From Halegenticoccus soli (GTDB taxonomy: Archaea; Halobacteriota; Halobacteria; Halobacteriales; Haloferacaceae), in contig NZ_PEND01000007.1 of assembly GCF_002844195.1 (NCBI RefSeq), forward strand, positions 186,001 to 250,000: 64,000 nucleotides of DNA. Direction: 5' to 3'. Position numbers and translations under genes: made by a program. This document shows positions 35,227 to 42,920 of the stretch, one piece after another. Position 1 is the stretch's first letter; each line of letters starts with the position of its first letter. The notes under the pieces were generated by a model that saw only the letters and a list, made by a program, of their open reading frames with translations, was not told the DNA's origin and made no database searches.

Positions 35227-36102
35227 TCAGAAGTCGTCGACGACCTGCGGGATGCACCCGTCGGACGGCTCGTAGTAGGAGTTGTGATCGGGCACGATCG
35301 CCGTCACGTCCTCCTCCTGGTAGTTGTACGGAGGCGTCGTCCCGTCCTGGATGCCCTCTTCCCCGACGGCCGTGTCGAACTCGGCCGTCGAGTACGCCCA
35401 GTCGAGCACGGCGTCGTCGGTCTTGTAGTAGTTCGAGAAGCTGTACGCGGCGTACTCGATGTCAGACCCGTAGGCGTACTCCTTTGCGACCTCCTGGTCG
35501 TCGACGGCGCCGCCGAGCAGCGAAACGGACAACACCGCGTTGCTCCGGCCCCAGGCGCTCAGGGACGCGAGCGCCTCGCACGTCACGCGCGCGCCGAGCG
35601 AGTGGGCGATGATCCTGACCGGATCTCCACCGTTGTCGTTGTGGGTGGCGATCCAGTTGGCGAGCTTCGGTCCGTTCTTCCGGGCGATCTCCTTGCCGGT
35701 TCCCCAGCCGCCGTTGTCCGAGTCCCAGCTGTACCCGACGTTGAACTGATCGACGCCGCTGTTCTCCAGCGCTAGTTCGCAGGTGTACGCCGAGTCGATG
35801 TCGGCGTCGGTCGAGTCGTCCAGGTTCCACCCGTGGACGAAGATGATCACCTCGCCGTGGTACGACTCCGTGTACTTCGCCCAGTTGCCCTCGCCGTAGT
35901 AGTTGTACGCGGTGTTTCCGGCGGTGAGGTCGCCGTCGTCGTCGAAGTGTCCGCGCGTCGAGATCAGGGGGTAGTCGGCGGGGGCCTGGTAGTCCCCATC
36001 GCTTCCGCCCGCGGCGGCTCGTCCGGCGAGTGCGCCGGCGCCGAGGGTGCCTACCGCGGCGATACTCGTCCGCTTCAGGAAGGTGCGTCGTGAGCGTGTC
36101 AT
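35227..36102 (-). CDS. Tat-exported alpha/beta hydrolase (lipase-like)
   Basis: A 291-residue secreted protein. The N terminus is a clear Tat signal (SRRTFLKRTSIAAVGTLG ... AGRAAA). The mature part is an alpha/beta hydrolase: oxyanion-hole segment VIIFVHGWNLDDST, nucleophile elbow IIAHSLGARVTCEAL and a late His (IVPDHNSYY) as the catalytic base. It would hydrolyse esters or lipids outside the cell. Composition is Asp- and Tyr-rich, as usual for haloarchaeal extracellular enzymes. The AT-rich segment 36120-36190 just upstream holds its promoter. It is monocistronic. Confidence 0.88.
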   Translation of the reverse strand: MTRSRRTFLKRTSIAAVGTLGAGALAGRAAAGGSDGDYQAPADYPLISTRGHFDDDGDLTAGNTAYNYYGEGNWAKYTESYHGEVIIFVHGWNLDDSTDADIDSAYTCELALENSGVDQFNVGYSWDSDNGGWGTGKEIARKNGPKLANWIATHNDNGGDPVRIIAHSLGARVTCEALASLSAWGRSNAVLSVSLLGGAVDDQEVAKEYAYGSDIEYAAYSFSNYYKTDDAVLDWAYSTAEFDTAVGEEGIQDGTTPPYNYQEEDVTAIVPDHNSYYEPSDGCIPQVVDDF

Positions 36103-36289
36103 AGGCCCGATTCGGACGTCACGCTCGGCTACGATATAATTTCTTAAACTTTAATAAATATTTTAGTGATTTTATCTATAATACTATAGTCAACAACGGA
36201 GGAAACCCTACTGATCACCACCGTCACGGCGGTTCCGGGCAAAAAATGACTGGCGTCAGCGTCGTTCGATCGCTCGCGATACCCCGCGT

Positions 36290-36634
36290 TCAGGCGTCGG
36301 CTTCCTGGGTCTGTTCGGCGTAGTTACCGGCGGCCGCGTAGCCTTCCTGGTTGTTGTAGTTGACCTGCTCGCTGCTCTGGCTGACCGACTGGTCACCGTC
36401 GTTGAAGATGCCGACCGCGGCGCCGAACTGCGCGTTGTAGTTAGCCTGGGCGACGTCCTGATCCTGGTCGACGGTAGCCTCGGCGTTCTGATAGTTCTCC
36501 TGGTTCTGGTCGATCTCGGTCGTGTCGCCCTCCTCGTAGTCGAAGCTGAACGCGGCGGCCGAACCCGCCATCCCAGCCGTGAAAACGGTACCGACGACCA
36601 CGAGAGCCATCAGGATGCGAAGTGCCTTCTTCAT
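36290..36634 (-). CDS. exported Gln/Asn-rich small protein, curlin-like composition
   Basis: A 114-residue protein: signal peptide (LRILMALVVVGTVFTAGMAG to AAA, about 28 residues) and a mature region of about 86 residues dominated by Gln, Asn, Ala, Tyr and Val. The phrases QNYQNAEATVDQDQ, VAQANYNAQFGAAVG and SQSSEQVNYNNQEG repeat a Q-x-N-x-x-Q rhythm like that of bacterial curli subunits. No cysteines or catalytic residues. It may form extracellular fibres; this is inference from composition only. Upstream, a box (gctataacag on the minus strand) is the likely promoter. Confidence 0.75.
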   Translation of the reverse strand: MKKALRILMALVVVGTVFTAGMAGSAAAFSFDYEEGDTTEIDQNQENYQNAEATVDQDQDVAQANYNAQFGAAVGIFNDGDQSVSQSSEQVNYNNQEGYAAAGNYAEQTQEADA

Positions 36635-37097
36635 AGTTGATCTCCGAGCAGAAACGCACGCGCGGGGGCCAGGGTCGATCGCTTCTCCCTCGGGCTAACC
36701 CCGCACGAGCGTTCACTGCTCGGTCGATGGTGTAGATGGAGTTCGTATTCAACCCATACTACTGTTATAGCAAGTATACCGGACATTATCCCGACCAACC
36801 CCGATATATTATGAATATACTGACAATTTGTGCCGTATACTGGTCGCGCCGTCTGAGGCGGAATCGAGGGCCTTGCGGAGCAGGCGGTACGTACGGCGGA
36901 TAGATCTGGCCTACCCGTGGACGGCGGACCCGCCCCGAACAACCGAAACGAGGTCGACCGCGTCCTCGTTCAGCCCTCCGGCGGGCCGACCGCCAAAACA
37001 GTTGGGGACCGTGACTATGCCGATCCGCGACCGCTATCGGAACGACCAGGGGAAGACGGCTCGGACGAAAGCCCTGGTCACGCGCTGCGAGCTTTGA
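36635..37097. other. intergenic region upstream of the Gln/Asn-rich gene
   Basis: Contains an AT-rich promoter-like zone (36740-36840) for the exported small protein, then GC-rich DNA with short open frames in several phases. None has a start and composition that I would accept. Confidence 0.4.
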
Positions 37098-37478
37098 CAC
37101 ACCACGCCGTCGGGACCGCGACCCCCGCGTCCCACCCTTCCTTCCGCGCGGATCCAAATCTCCCGAATCTCCCGTGTCGCCGTTCGCCGCCCGCGTCCGC
37201 CGTACCCGGTTTCGGAGACCGGCAGTGAACGAACGACCGGAAGGGAGACGAGCGGTGAAACCCCGGAGATCACCGGCGGCCGGGAAACGTCCGAAGGCGG
37301 TCATCCGGGAACCGACGACAGCGAAGACGCCGACGACGCCGACGACTCGGAGCAGAAGGACGACGCGGGCTCCGAAGGACCGGCGGAGGGCGACGAGGAC
37401 GACGGGACGGCGGAAGCGGACGCCGCGGCCGCCGAGGACGAGACGGCCCCCTCGGGCGCTTCCGACGAGGACTGCTGA
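37098..37478 (+). pseudogene. acidic reading frame without a start codon (gene remnant)
   Basis: One frame is open for 127 codons between TGA stops at 37095 and 37476. Its last 85 codons have the strong acidic bias of haloarchaeal proteins (PGTDDSEDADDADDSEQKDD, then DGTAEADAAAAEDETAPSG), while the first part is basic and Pro-rich. No ATG, GTG or TTG occurs in phase, so it cannot be translated as an intact gene. The simplest reading is the C-terminal tail of a gene whose front has been deleted or frame-shifted. The serine-rich antisense frame over the same bases is its shadow. Confidence 0.45.
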
Positions 37479-37620
37479 GTTCGCTTCGAATCACCTTCCC
37501 GACCGCACCGCACGAGCGGGGGAGTTTGGCCTTTCCGACCCCGCTGATCGCTCGGTTTCGGCCGATGGCCATTTATCCGTTCGACACCAATGATCATGAT
37601 AGAGGTGTCTCACATTGTCG

Positions 37621-37794
37621 ATGGGAACGTTTGACGAGGAGGAGTACGAACGCCGCGAAAAGAAGATTAGCTCCGTCAACACCGATTCGGACGACGATCG
37701 GCGGACGAAATTCGAGGGGCGCGTCGAGTACACCGGCGCCGACTCGGTCGACGAACTCCTCACCAGACTGAAAGAACTGAAAGAAGCGCGGTGA
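37621..37794 (+). CDS. 57-residue acidic protein, DUF5786-like
   Basis: Encodes 57 residues: MGTFDEEEYERREKKISSVN, a spacer, then FEGRVEYTGADSVDELLTRL and KELKEAR. The pattern matches a small haloarchaeal family that I recall as DUF5786; the number is from memory. It is predicted to have a short beta hairpin and a C-terminal amphipathic helix. A box (ccatttatccg, 37568-37578) lies upstream. Function unknown; such proteins are abundant in haloarchaeal proteomes. Confidence 0.7.
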   Translation: MGTFDEEEYERREKKISSVNTDSDDDRRTKFEGRVEYTGADSVDELLTRLKELKEAR

Positions 37795-38045
37795 CGCTTT
37801 TCGAAAACGCCGGGTCCGACACAGACCCAGATAACGTCGCATAGCTGGGGCTTCGTTTCCGCACAGACCTTCTGGAATCTCGCGGGCTGCCGTCCGTGAT
37901 GACCCCCCGGGGAACGGAGATTGTATCTGCTTCGTAAATATCGTACTTAGATAAGTACCTCTTCTATGCACATTACCGAAATTTTATTTGTCTAATAAAT
38001 TTTAGCTCACACAAAGGATTTACCGGGCTGAGAGAACGTCGGGGT

Positions 38046-39770
38046 ATGGAACTCGACCGTGCCGGAACGACGAAGCGTCGAACCGTGCTCAGGCTCCTCG
38101 GCGGGGCTGGAATACTCGGAGGGTGCGGGGCGCTGGCTTCGGTTCCCGCGACCGCCGGCGCCGGCTCTCCTCCCTCCGCGCCGTCCGTCGAGTGGACGGT
38201 TCGATTCGAAGACGATCCCCGAGCGTACGAACTGAACGAGCTCTCGGAGCGGTCGCAGGCGATCGTTCCGACGGAGGACGGCGGGTACCTCCTGGCGACC
38301 GACGGAAAGCAGATCTCGGAGACGGGACCGAGCGAGGACACCTACGCGGTGCTCGTCAAAGCGAGTTCGGACGGGGAACGAGAGCGGGTTCGCTTCGTCG
38401 AGGGGACGAGCATGAACCCGTCGGTCGAGGGCGTCGTTCGCGCCCACGACGGCGGCTACCTCCTCGTTGGGAGCGCCCGAGACTTCAGCACCGACGCGAA
38501 CAGGGAGGACGTCGAGAGGGAGGGCGAAGACCAGGTCGGTGAGAGAGCGACCGTCCCCGAGACGGCGCAGGCGCTGAAAGTCGATGCCGAGGGGAATCTC
38601 CAGTGGGAGAAGCTGGTCGTCGAACCGCAGATACGGCGCGACGACTCGCGGCACGAGCACGAACTCGTCTCGACAGCTTCGTTCGAGACCGCGATTCGCA
38701 CCGACGACGGGGGCTATCTCCTCGGCGGGGCGAAAGGGGTTCAGGGCTGGCTGCTCAAACTGGCCGGCGACGGGACTACCGAATGGGAGCGGCTCTACGA
38801 ATCGCTCCCGGCGGACGACGGAGTGTCGGGGAGGCCGATCCGGTCGGTGATTCGCACGCGCGACGGCGGCTACGCGTTCGTCTACGTCGATACCGTGGTC
38901 AAAGTCGACAGTGAGGGAACGGTCCTGTGGGAGCGCGAACTCGACGACGTCAGGGCCTTGAGCCAGATCCTCGAAACGCCGAGCGGTGAGCTGGCCGTCG
39001 TCGCCCAGGACAACCCGGTCCGCAGTGACGGAAAGACGCGAACCCATTTCACGCTGGTGAAACTCGCCCCGGACGGCACGATCGTGGGCATCGCCAAACA
39101 CAACGGGCCGTACAAGGGTATCGATCGCGCCTACTCGGCGGTTCTCACCCCCGACGGCGGCTACCTGCTGGCCGGAGAGATGATGGAGGCGTACACGGGA
39201 GCGAAACGCCTGGCGTTTCTCAAACTCGATGCGGACGGCAAGAAAGACTGGCAACTCCTCGTTCCCGAGACAGACGGGCACGACTCCGGTTCGGCGCTGA
39301 TTCGGACGGCCGACGGCGGAGTAGCGGCGACGCTGTCGTATCCGGGAATCGTCAAGCTCGAACCCCTTCCGAGCGGTTCCGAGGAGGACCCGACCGGGGA
39401 AAGCGGGAAAGCCGACGGAAACGAGGAGGGCGAGCGGGGCGAGGAGAACGAAACGAACGAGCAAAGCGCGGCGAACGAGGAAAGCGAGGCGAAAGACGGG
39501 GGCGAGGCGGGCGAGGAGACGTCAGCCGACGCGCCGACGGAAACGGACTCGCCAACGGAGACGCCGGAGGGAACGTCCACGCCGACGATGACAGCGACCG
39601 ACACGACGCCCGAACCGACGGGCGCAGCTTCCGAGGGGACCTCACCGAGCGACGAAACGACTTCCGAGGACGGTCCCGGTTTCGGACTTTTCGCCGGCTT
39701 GAGCGGTCTCGCCGGAACCGGCGGCTACTATCTCCTCCGCCGCCGCTCCGCGCGCGAGAAGGAAGAGTAG
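38046..39770 (+). CDS. Tat-exported cell-surface protein with propeller-like repeats and PGF-CTERM anchor
   Basis: A 574-residue surface protein. The N terminus is a Tat signal with a twin Arg (TTKRRTVLRLLGG). The body (about residues 50-440) consists of repeats centred on DGGYLL (EDGGYLLATD, HDGGYLLVGS, DDGGYLLGGA, RDGGYAFVYV, PDGGYLLAGE), typical of a beta-propeller. A long Glu/Thr/Ser/Pro stalk follows (about 440-540), then a tripartite PGF-CTERM signal: PGFGLFAGLSGLAGTGGYY and an Arg cluster. It should be processed and lipid-anchored by archaeosortase A. Ligand unknown. Confidence 0.88.
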   Translation: MELDRAGTTKRRTVLRLLGGAGILGGCGALASVPATAGAGSPPSAPSVEWTVRFEDDPRAYELNELSERSQAIVPTEDGGYLLATDGKQISETGPSEDTYAVLVKASSDGERERVRFVEGTSMNPSVEGVVRAHDGGYLLVGSARDFSTDANREDVEREGEDQVGERATVPETAQALKVDAEGNLQWEKLVVEPQIRRDDSRHEHELVSTASFETAIRTDDGGYLLGGAKGVQGWLLKLAGDGTTEWERLYESLPADDGVSGRPIRSVIRTRDGGYAFVYVDTVVKVDSEGTVLWERELDDVRALSQILETPSGELAVVAQDNPVRSDGKTRTHFTLVKLAPDGTIVGIAKHNGPYKGIDRAYSAVLTPDGGYLLAGEMMEAYTGAKRLAFLKLDADGKKDWQLLVPETDGHDSGSALIRTADGGVAATLSYPGIVKLEPLPSGSEEDPTGESGKADGNEEGERGEENETNEQSAANEESEAKDGGEAGEETSADAPTETDSPTETPEGTSTPTMTATDTTPEPTGAASEGTSPSDETTSEDGPGFGLFAGLSGLAGTGGYYLLRRRSAREKEE

Positions 39771-40071
39771 CAAGAGTAGCCGAAACCGCGTCGGTGCGCG
39801 CTCCGCTGGCCGGTGGAAGTTCGGAGCGCGATCAAAAGGGGAGGTGGTGTGTCAAAGTGTGAACGTCCCTCAGGAGCCCCTGAGCGCGCTCATTTTCACG
39901 ATATACGTGGTCATATTAAAATCCCTCGGAACGATATTTCTAACCCACCTCCAAGTTAGCGGAGTCGCGTCGGGCGGGCCGCTCCGGAACGTGGTCGGCC
40001 CCCGCGCGGAGTGAATGCCGCGGCAACGCGACGACCCCGCGTGATCGTCCTTCCGGTGTGCAAGCGATGCT
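39771..40071. other. intergenic region, nothing identified
   Basis: About 300 bases with an AT-rich patch (39895-39945) containing TTAAAAT-type boxes. Open frames are short (a 14-codon frame on the minus strand at 39911 is not convincing). No RNA gene recognised. Confidence 0.4.
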
Positions 40072-40326
40072 TCAGAGGTACCGGGCGTAGCTACAGTTCG
40101 TACACCAGAGGACCCCGTTCTCGCGGAGAAGTATCCCGTCGGCACAGTGAACACACCTCCCCGCCGGTCGGTTTCCTCCGGAAGCGTGCAACTGCCGTTC
40201 CACGAACCGAAGTCGCGCTTCTAGCGCTTTGATTCGCGCGTCGTCGGAGCCGCGGGTCGCGCTGAACCGTTCGATCGCTTTCGCTAGCGCCCCGGATTCA
40301 GTCGATGAACCGTTGTTTGTCGTCAT
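40072..40326 (-). CDS. small coiled-coil/zinc-ribbon protein
   Basis: An 84-residue protein: Ser/Thr-rich start (MTTNNGSSTESGALAKAIER), a short coiled coil (DDARIKALEARLRFVERQL) and a C-terminal zinc ribbon with two CxxC knuckles (GRCVHCADG and LWCTNCSYARYL). ATG 40326 is used because upstream frame sequence is not conserved-looking. The ribbon suggests nucleic-acid or protein binding. No family name is known to me. It lies beside the tRNA-Trp repeat region on the same strand. Confidence 0.7.
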   Translation of the reverse strand: MTTNNGSSTESGALAKAIERFSATRGSDDARIKALEARLRFVERQLHASGGNRPAGRCVHCADGILLRENGVLWCTNCSYARYL

Positions 40327-40384
40327 AGTCGTCTCGCTCCTTCGCTGTAAACGAACTATCCGGAGAGATGCCTCGAGACCTGAT

Positions 40385-40681
40385 CTACCGTGTCCTTGCG
40401 CGGGCAAGCGTCGCACGCGCCATCGTCCGTTCGCCGAAAGCTCGACAGAGCACTCGCGGGGCGCCGAGGGCGTCGGCGGTCACGTAGCCGGGGGGAGTCT
40501 GTCGATCGGGAATCGCGTACTCCGCGGCCCCGGGACCGATAGCCTCGGCCGCTCTCTCGTCCACGAGGTGGATGTGGACGTCGAAGTGGGGCAGCCCGTA
40601 GATCGCTTCGGGCGGGTGCCCCGTCGGGTTCCAGTCCGGCCACACGAACGTGCTCTTCGGTCCGGAGAGATTTGAACCGCG
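40385..40681 (-). pseudogene. truncated DUF5602/TTHB210-like gene fragment
   Basis: The frame reads STFVWPDWNPTGHPPEAI then YGLPHFDVHIHLVDERAAEA, which matches the core of a haloarchaeal family with D-W-N-P-x-G-H and P-H-F-D-x-H motifs that I recall as DUF5602 (TTHB210-like). There is no proper start: the frame runs directly into the tRNA-derived repeat at about 40670-40680, and only about 95 codons of a longer protein remain. The last 30 codons (Arg/Ala-rich) look out of phase with the family. I read it as a gene cut off by the rearrangement that created the repeats. Confidence 0.55.
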
Positions 40682-40868
40682 AGGACATCGCTTCGCCCGT
40701 CCTCTGGGTTCGAATCCTCCGCGTCACATCTGTGCGCCTCACGGAGTTGTTCGGCGCAGAAGTGATGGGGTCGGAGGGATTTGAACCGCGGTCGCAGCGA
40801 AGCTGCTCCCTGATTCAAATCCCCCCGCCGTACAGCACACAGTCGGAACTCGCTTGCCGAGTTCCGAC
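40661..40868. repeat. tandem tRNA-Trp 3'-end copies with hairpins
   Basis: Downstream of tRNA-Trp lie two extra copies of its 3' part. A 31-base segment (starting cagaagtgatggggtcggag) is identical at 40757-40787 and 40868-40898, the latter being the tRNA's own end. A third, diverged copy starts near 40661 (tccggagagatttgaacc). In each extra copy the T-arm is mirrored by an inverted copy: gggatttgaa 40776-40785 with ttcaaatccc 40814-40823, and gatttgaacc 40669-40678 with ggttcgaatc 40707-40716 (one mismatch), with inner stems gcagc/gctgc and gaggac/gtcctc. A further perfect stem (gtcggaactcg/cgagttccgac) spans 40842-40868. The pattern suggests repeated integration or excision at the tRNA. Confidence 0.8.
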
Positions 40869-40876
40869 AGAAGTGA

Positions 40877-41051
40877 TGGGGTCGGAGGGATTTGAACCCC
40901 CGATCGACTGATATCTCCGGTCCGCCTCGGTACTCCAGAGGGTCGTCAACGCGACCGATGATCAGTCGGTCGCTCAGTATATCAGTCTGGAGTTCGTCAC
41001 CGGGCGTTTGCCTCTGGAGTCAGTCGCCATCCCTGGCTTGGCCACGACCCC
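40877..41051 (-). tRNA. tRNA-Trp (CCA) with 101-nt intron
   Basis: Read on the minus strand: acceptor GGGGTCG (41051-41045) pairs with CGACCCC (40884-40878), discriminator A at 40877, D arm GCCAAGCCAGGGATGGC, anticodon stem ACTGA/TCAGT, loop CTCCAGA with anticodon CCA, T arm GGGGG-TTCAAAT-CCCTC. No CCA tail is encoded. The intron lies between positions 37 and 38 (exon 1 41051-41014, exon 2 40912-40877), the classic haloarchaeal site, and mature length is 74. A promoter box (ctttagg on the minus strand, 41076-41082) lies about 28 bases upstream. Confidence 0.95.
40913..41013 (-). ncRNA. box C/D guide RNA within the tRNA-Trp intron
   Basis: The intron contains two antisense elements against its own pre-tRNA. 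The first (ACTGATAT, followed by A and box D' CTGA) pairs with ATATCAGT at the intron/exon-2 junction, and the fifth base before the box faces U39. The second (CTCTGGAGT, then A and a D-like CCGA) pairs with ACTCCAGAG of exon 1, the fifth base facing C34. A C-like box (GTGACGA) precedes the first guide. This matches the known haloarchaeal intron guide that directs 2'-O-methylation of C34 and U39. Confidence 0.85.
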
Positions 41052-41091
41052 GCACCACCTCGTAAGACCAAACGCCCTAAAGGGATTTCGA

Positions 41092-41313
41092 TTATCTGTC
41101 GGTCTCCGCCCAGTCGCAGTCCTGGCACTTGTAGCCGACGACGAACTCTGTGACGCTGGGCATGTACCCGACCTGGAGGACGCTGCCGCCGCACTGCGGA
41201 CACTCGCGGTCCGCGTCCTCGATGGCGTCGGCCTCCATCGGCCGCTCGCCCTCGATCAGTTCGGCGAGCCGTTCGGGCGTCACCATCCGCCCCTGGACGA
41301 CGCGATTTTCCAT
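41092..41313 (-). CDS. small zinc-ribbon protein, DUF5795-like
   Basis: A 73-residue protein beginning MENRVVQGRMVTPERLAELI and ending in a four-Cys zinc ribbon (CPQCGGSVLQ ... YKCQDCDWAETDR). I recall this as a haloarchaeal family numbered DUF5795. ATG 41313 is chosen because MENRVVQGR is the family start. It ends 40 bases before the tRNA-Trp gene on the same strand. The ribbon suggests RNA or protein contact; function unknown. Confidence 0.8.
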   Translation of the reverse strand: MENRVVQGRMVTPERLAELIEGERPMEADAIEDADRECPQCGGSVLQVGYMPSVTEFVVGYKCQDCDWAETDR

Positions 41314-41423
41314 ACCGGACGAACTCGTCGGAGCCACCTAAGCCCTCCGTCCGCGTCGTCGACGCGGACGGGCGGAATGCGAGGGGCGAACCCGAGCCCG
41401 AAAACCGACTCAGCCGTCGCGGC

Positions 41424-42419
41424 TCACAGCCACGGCGCGCGCGACTCGTCCTCGCCGGGGTACCCGTACTCGGGCTCCGACTCGGGGGCGTCGTCCGCGC
41501 CGTCGGCGTTCGGGGCCGGCCGCGCGGCGGAGCCGTTGCGACCGCCGGCTTCGTCGGCCCCTTCGTCCTCGCCGTCGCCGCCGTCGGTCAGCGCCGCGGC
41601 GTCCGGGGGCGAAGCGTCGGAGGATGAACCGCCCGAGGGCGAGGCGGCACCGACGCCGTCGACGTCGGTCGCCGGGGCGTCGGCGTCGCTCCCGCTCGGG
41701 TCGAACGCGAACACCGCGGTGACGCACAGCACGCCGAGGGCGACGGGGGCTTGCGTCGGCATCAGCCCGAGCACCGACAGCGCGAGCATGCCGAGCGCGA
41801 CCGAACTGCCGAAGCGGAACAGGTCGATGTCGACCGCGCCGCGCAGGCGCGGGCCGAACAGGGCGACCAGCAGCGCGAAGCCGACGCCGACTCCCGCCGC
41901 GGCCGCGGCCTTCGCGACGAGCACCGGATCGGGGTTGACGATCAACTCTGCCCCTGCCGGTTCCAGGCTGGCGATCAGGCCGAGGCCGATGATGACGCCC
42001 GGCCGGGGGAGGTACTCGCCGACCTGCGCGCTCGCCGTCTTCGCCGCGACGGCGAGGATGACGATGCCCGCGAACCGCTCGAAGATCTCCATGGTCAGGA
42101 GGCTCTCGATCGTCGGCGCGAGCGCCGCCTCGACGGCCGCGACGGGGATCAGAACCGCCCCGAGCAGGAGGACCGACGCGGCCTGCTCGCGGGGCGTCCC
42201 GTCCATCTCCGCGAGGATGACCGCGACGGTGGCGGACCCGCCGAAGATGAGCAGCCCCGTCTCGACGATGCCGAAGGGGAAGGTCAGCGCGCCGGCGAGG
42301 ACGAGCGCCGGGAAGATGCCGTCCACCAGCGGCAGGGCCATGACGGTCGCGAGCAGGCGCGTCGCGCCGCCGACCTGCCGCTCCAGGCGAAGTGCGACCG
42401 GATGCTGTGAGACGCTCAT
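41424..42419 (-). CDS. polytopic membrane protein with acidic tail, DUF5794-like
   Basis: A 331-residue protein with about seven transmembrane segments in the first 230 residues (for example LVLAGALTFPFGIVETGLLI, VLLLGAVLIPVAAVEAAL, FAGIVILAVAAKTA) and a disordered, acidic, Ser/Gly/Ala-rich cytoplasmic or external tail of about 100 residues. The N terminus (SVSQHPVALRLERQVGGATR) is the one I associate with haloarchaeal DUF5794. Transport is possible, but no known transporter motif is seen. Transcribed upstream of the DUF5795-like gene on the same strand. Confidence 0.8.
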   Translation of the reverse strand: MSVSQHPVALRLERQVGGATRLLATVMALPLVDGIFPALVLAGALTFPFGIVETGLLIFGGSATVAVILAEMDGTPREQAASVLLLGAVLIPVAAVEAALAPTIESLLTMEIFERFAGIVILAVAAKTASAQVGEYLPRPGVIIGLGLIASLEPAGAELIVNPDPVLVAKAAAAAGVGVGFALLVALFGPRLRGAVDIDLFRFGSSVALGMLALSVLGLMPTQAPVALGVLCVTAVFAFDPSGSDADAPATDVDGVGAASPSGGSSSDASPPDAAALTDGGDGEDEGADEAGGRNGSAARPAPNADGADDAPESEPEYGYPGEDESRAPWL

Positions 42420-42920
42420 TCCACGCTAGCGGCCGTCACCGTCGGCCAAACGGCGATGTGAGTGCAAGCCCGACGAATCACCGTGTCGGAATCCGAAATT
42501 GAACTCCGGTTTGATGAATTTCCACATCGCTGTAAAGAGCGCGCCGAGGCCGAGCGTCGTCTGACCGGCGGTGCACGGTGCGATGGGACTTTCGGAGTCC
42601 ATGTTTCATTACATTCCCACCTGACTATTAAACGTTGCGTGGGATGTGCCCGCACGCAGCACCAAATTCCACGGTATCAATATGAATGTATCCTACGTTT
42701 CATAGGAAATTCGCCGGTCTATCAAGATATCCTTCGGAGACGGCCTGTGCACGGGGCGAATATTGCCGCGCTCTGATCGAACGTCATAACTCGTCCGGAG
42801 TCGCCATTTTTCGCCGTGGGATACCCACTATCGTGTACAGGTCCGGGCGTCAGCGTGCGGAACACGCGCAAGGACGTGCGATCTCGCAACGTTTTTGTCC
42901 GGGGCCTGTAGATGATTTAT
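42420..42920. other. intergenic region, somewhat AT-rich, no confident gene
   Basis: About 500 bases before guaB with lower GC than the flanks. A 104-codon plus-strand frame (42462-42776; Cys/His/Arg-rich) and a minus-strand frame over the same bases lack haloarchaeal composition. This could be a decayed insertion. The last 30 bases carry the guaB promoter (gcaacgtttttgtcc). Confidence 0.4.

Noticed and set aside
36828-37097. 89-codon plus-strand frame
   Set aside because: Basic, no domain, weak start; overlaps other open phases with equal merit.
38007-39464. 485-codon minus-strand open frame
   Set aside because: Antisense of the PGF-CTERM surface protein gene, no conserved motif.
40661-40760. 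Possible second tRNA gene in the repeat region
   Set aside because: Only T-arm-like and acceptor-like parts are present; no D arm or anticodon arm can be folded.
42462-42776. 104-codon plus-strand frame before guaB
   Set aside because: Cys/His/Arg-rich, no acidic bias, no recognisable domain; probably decayed DNA.
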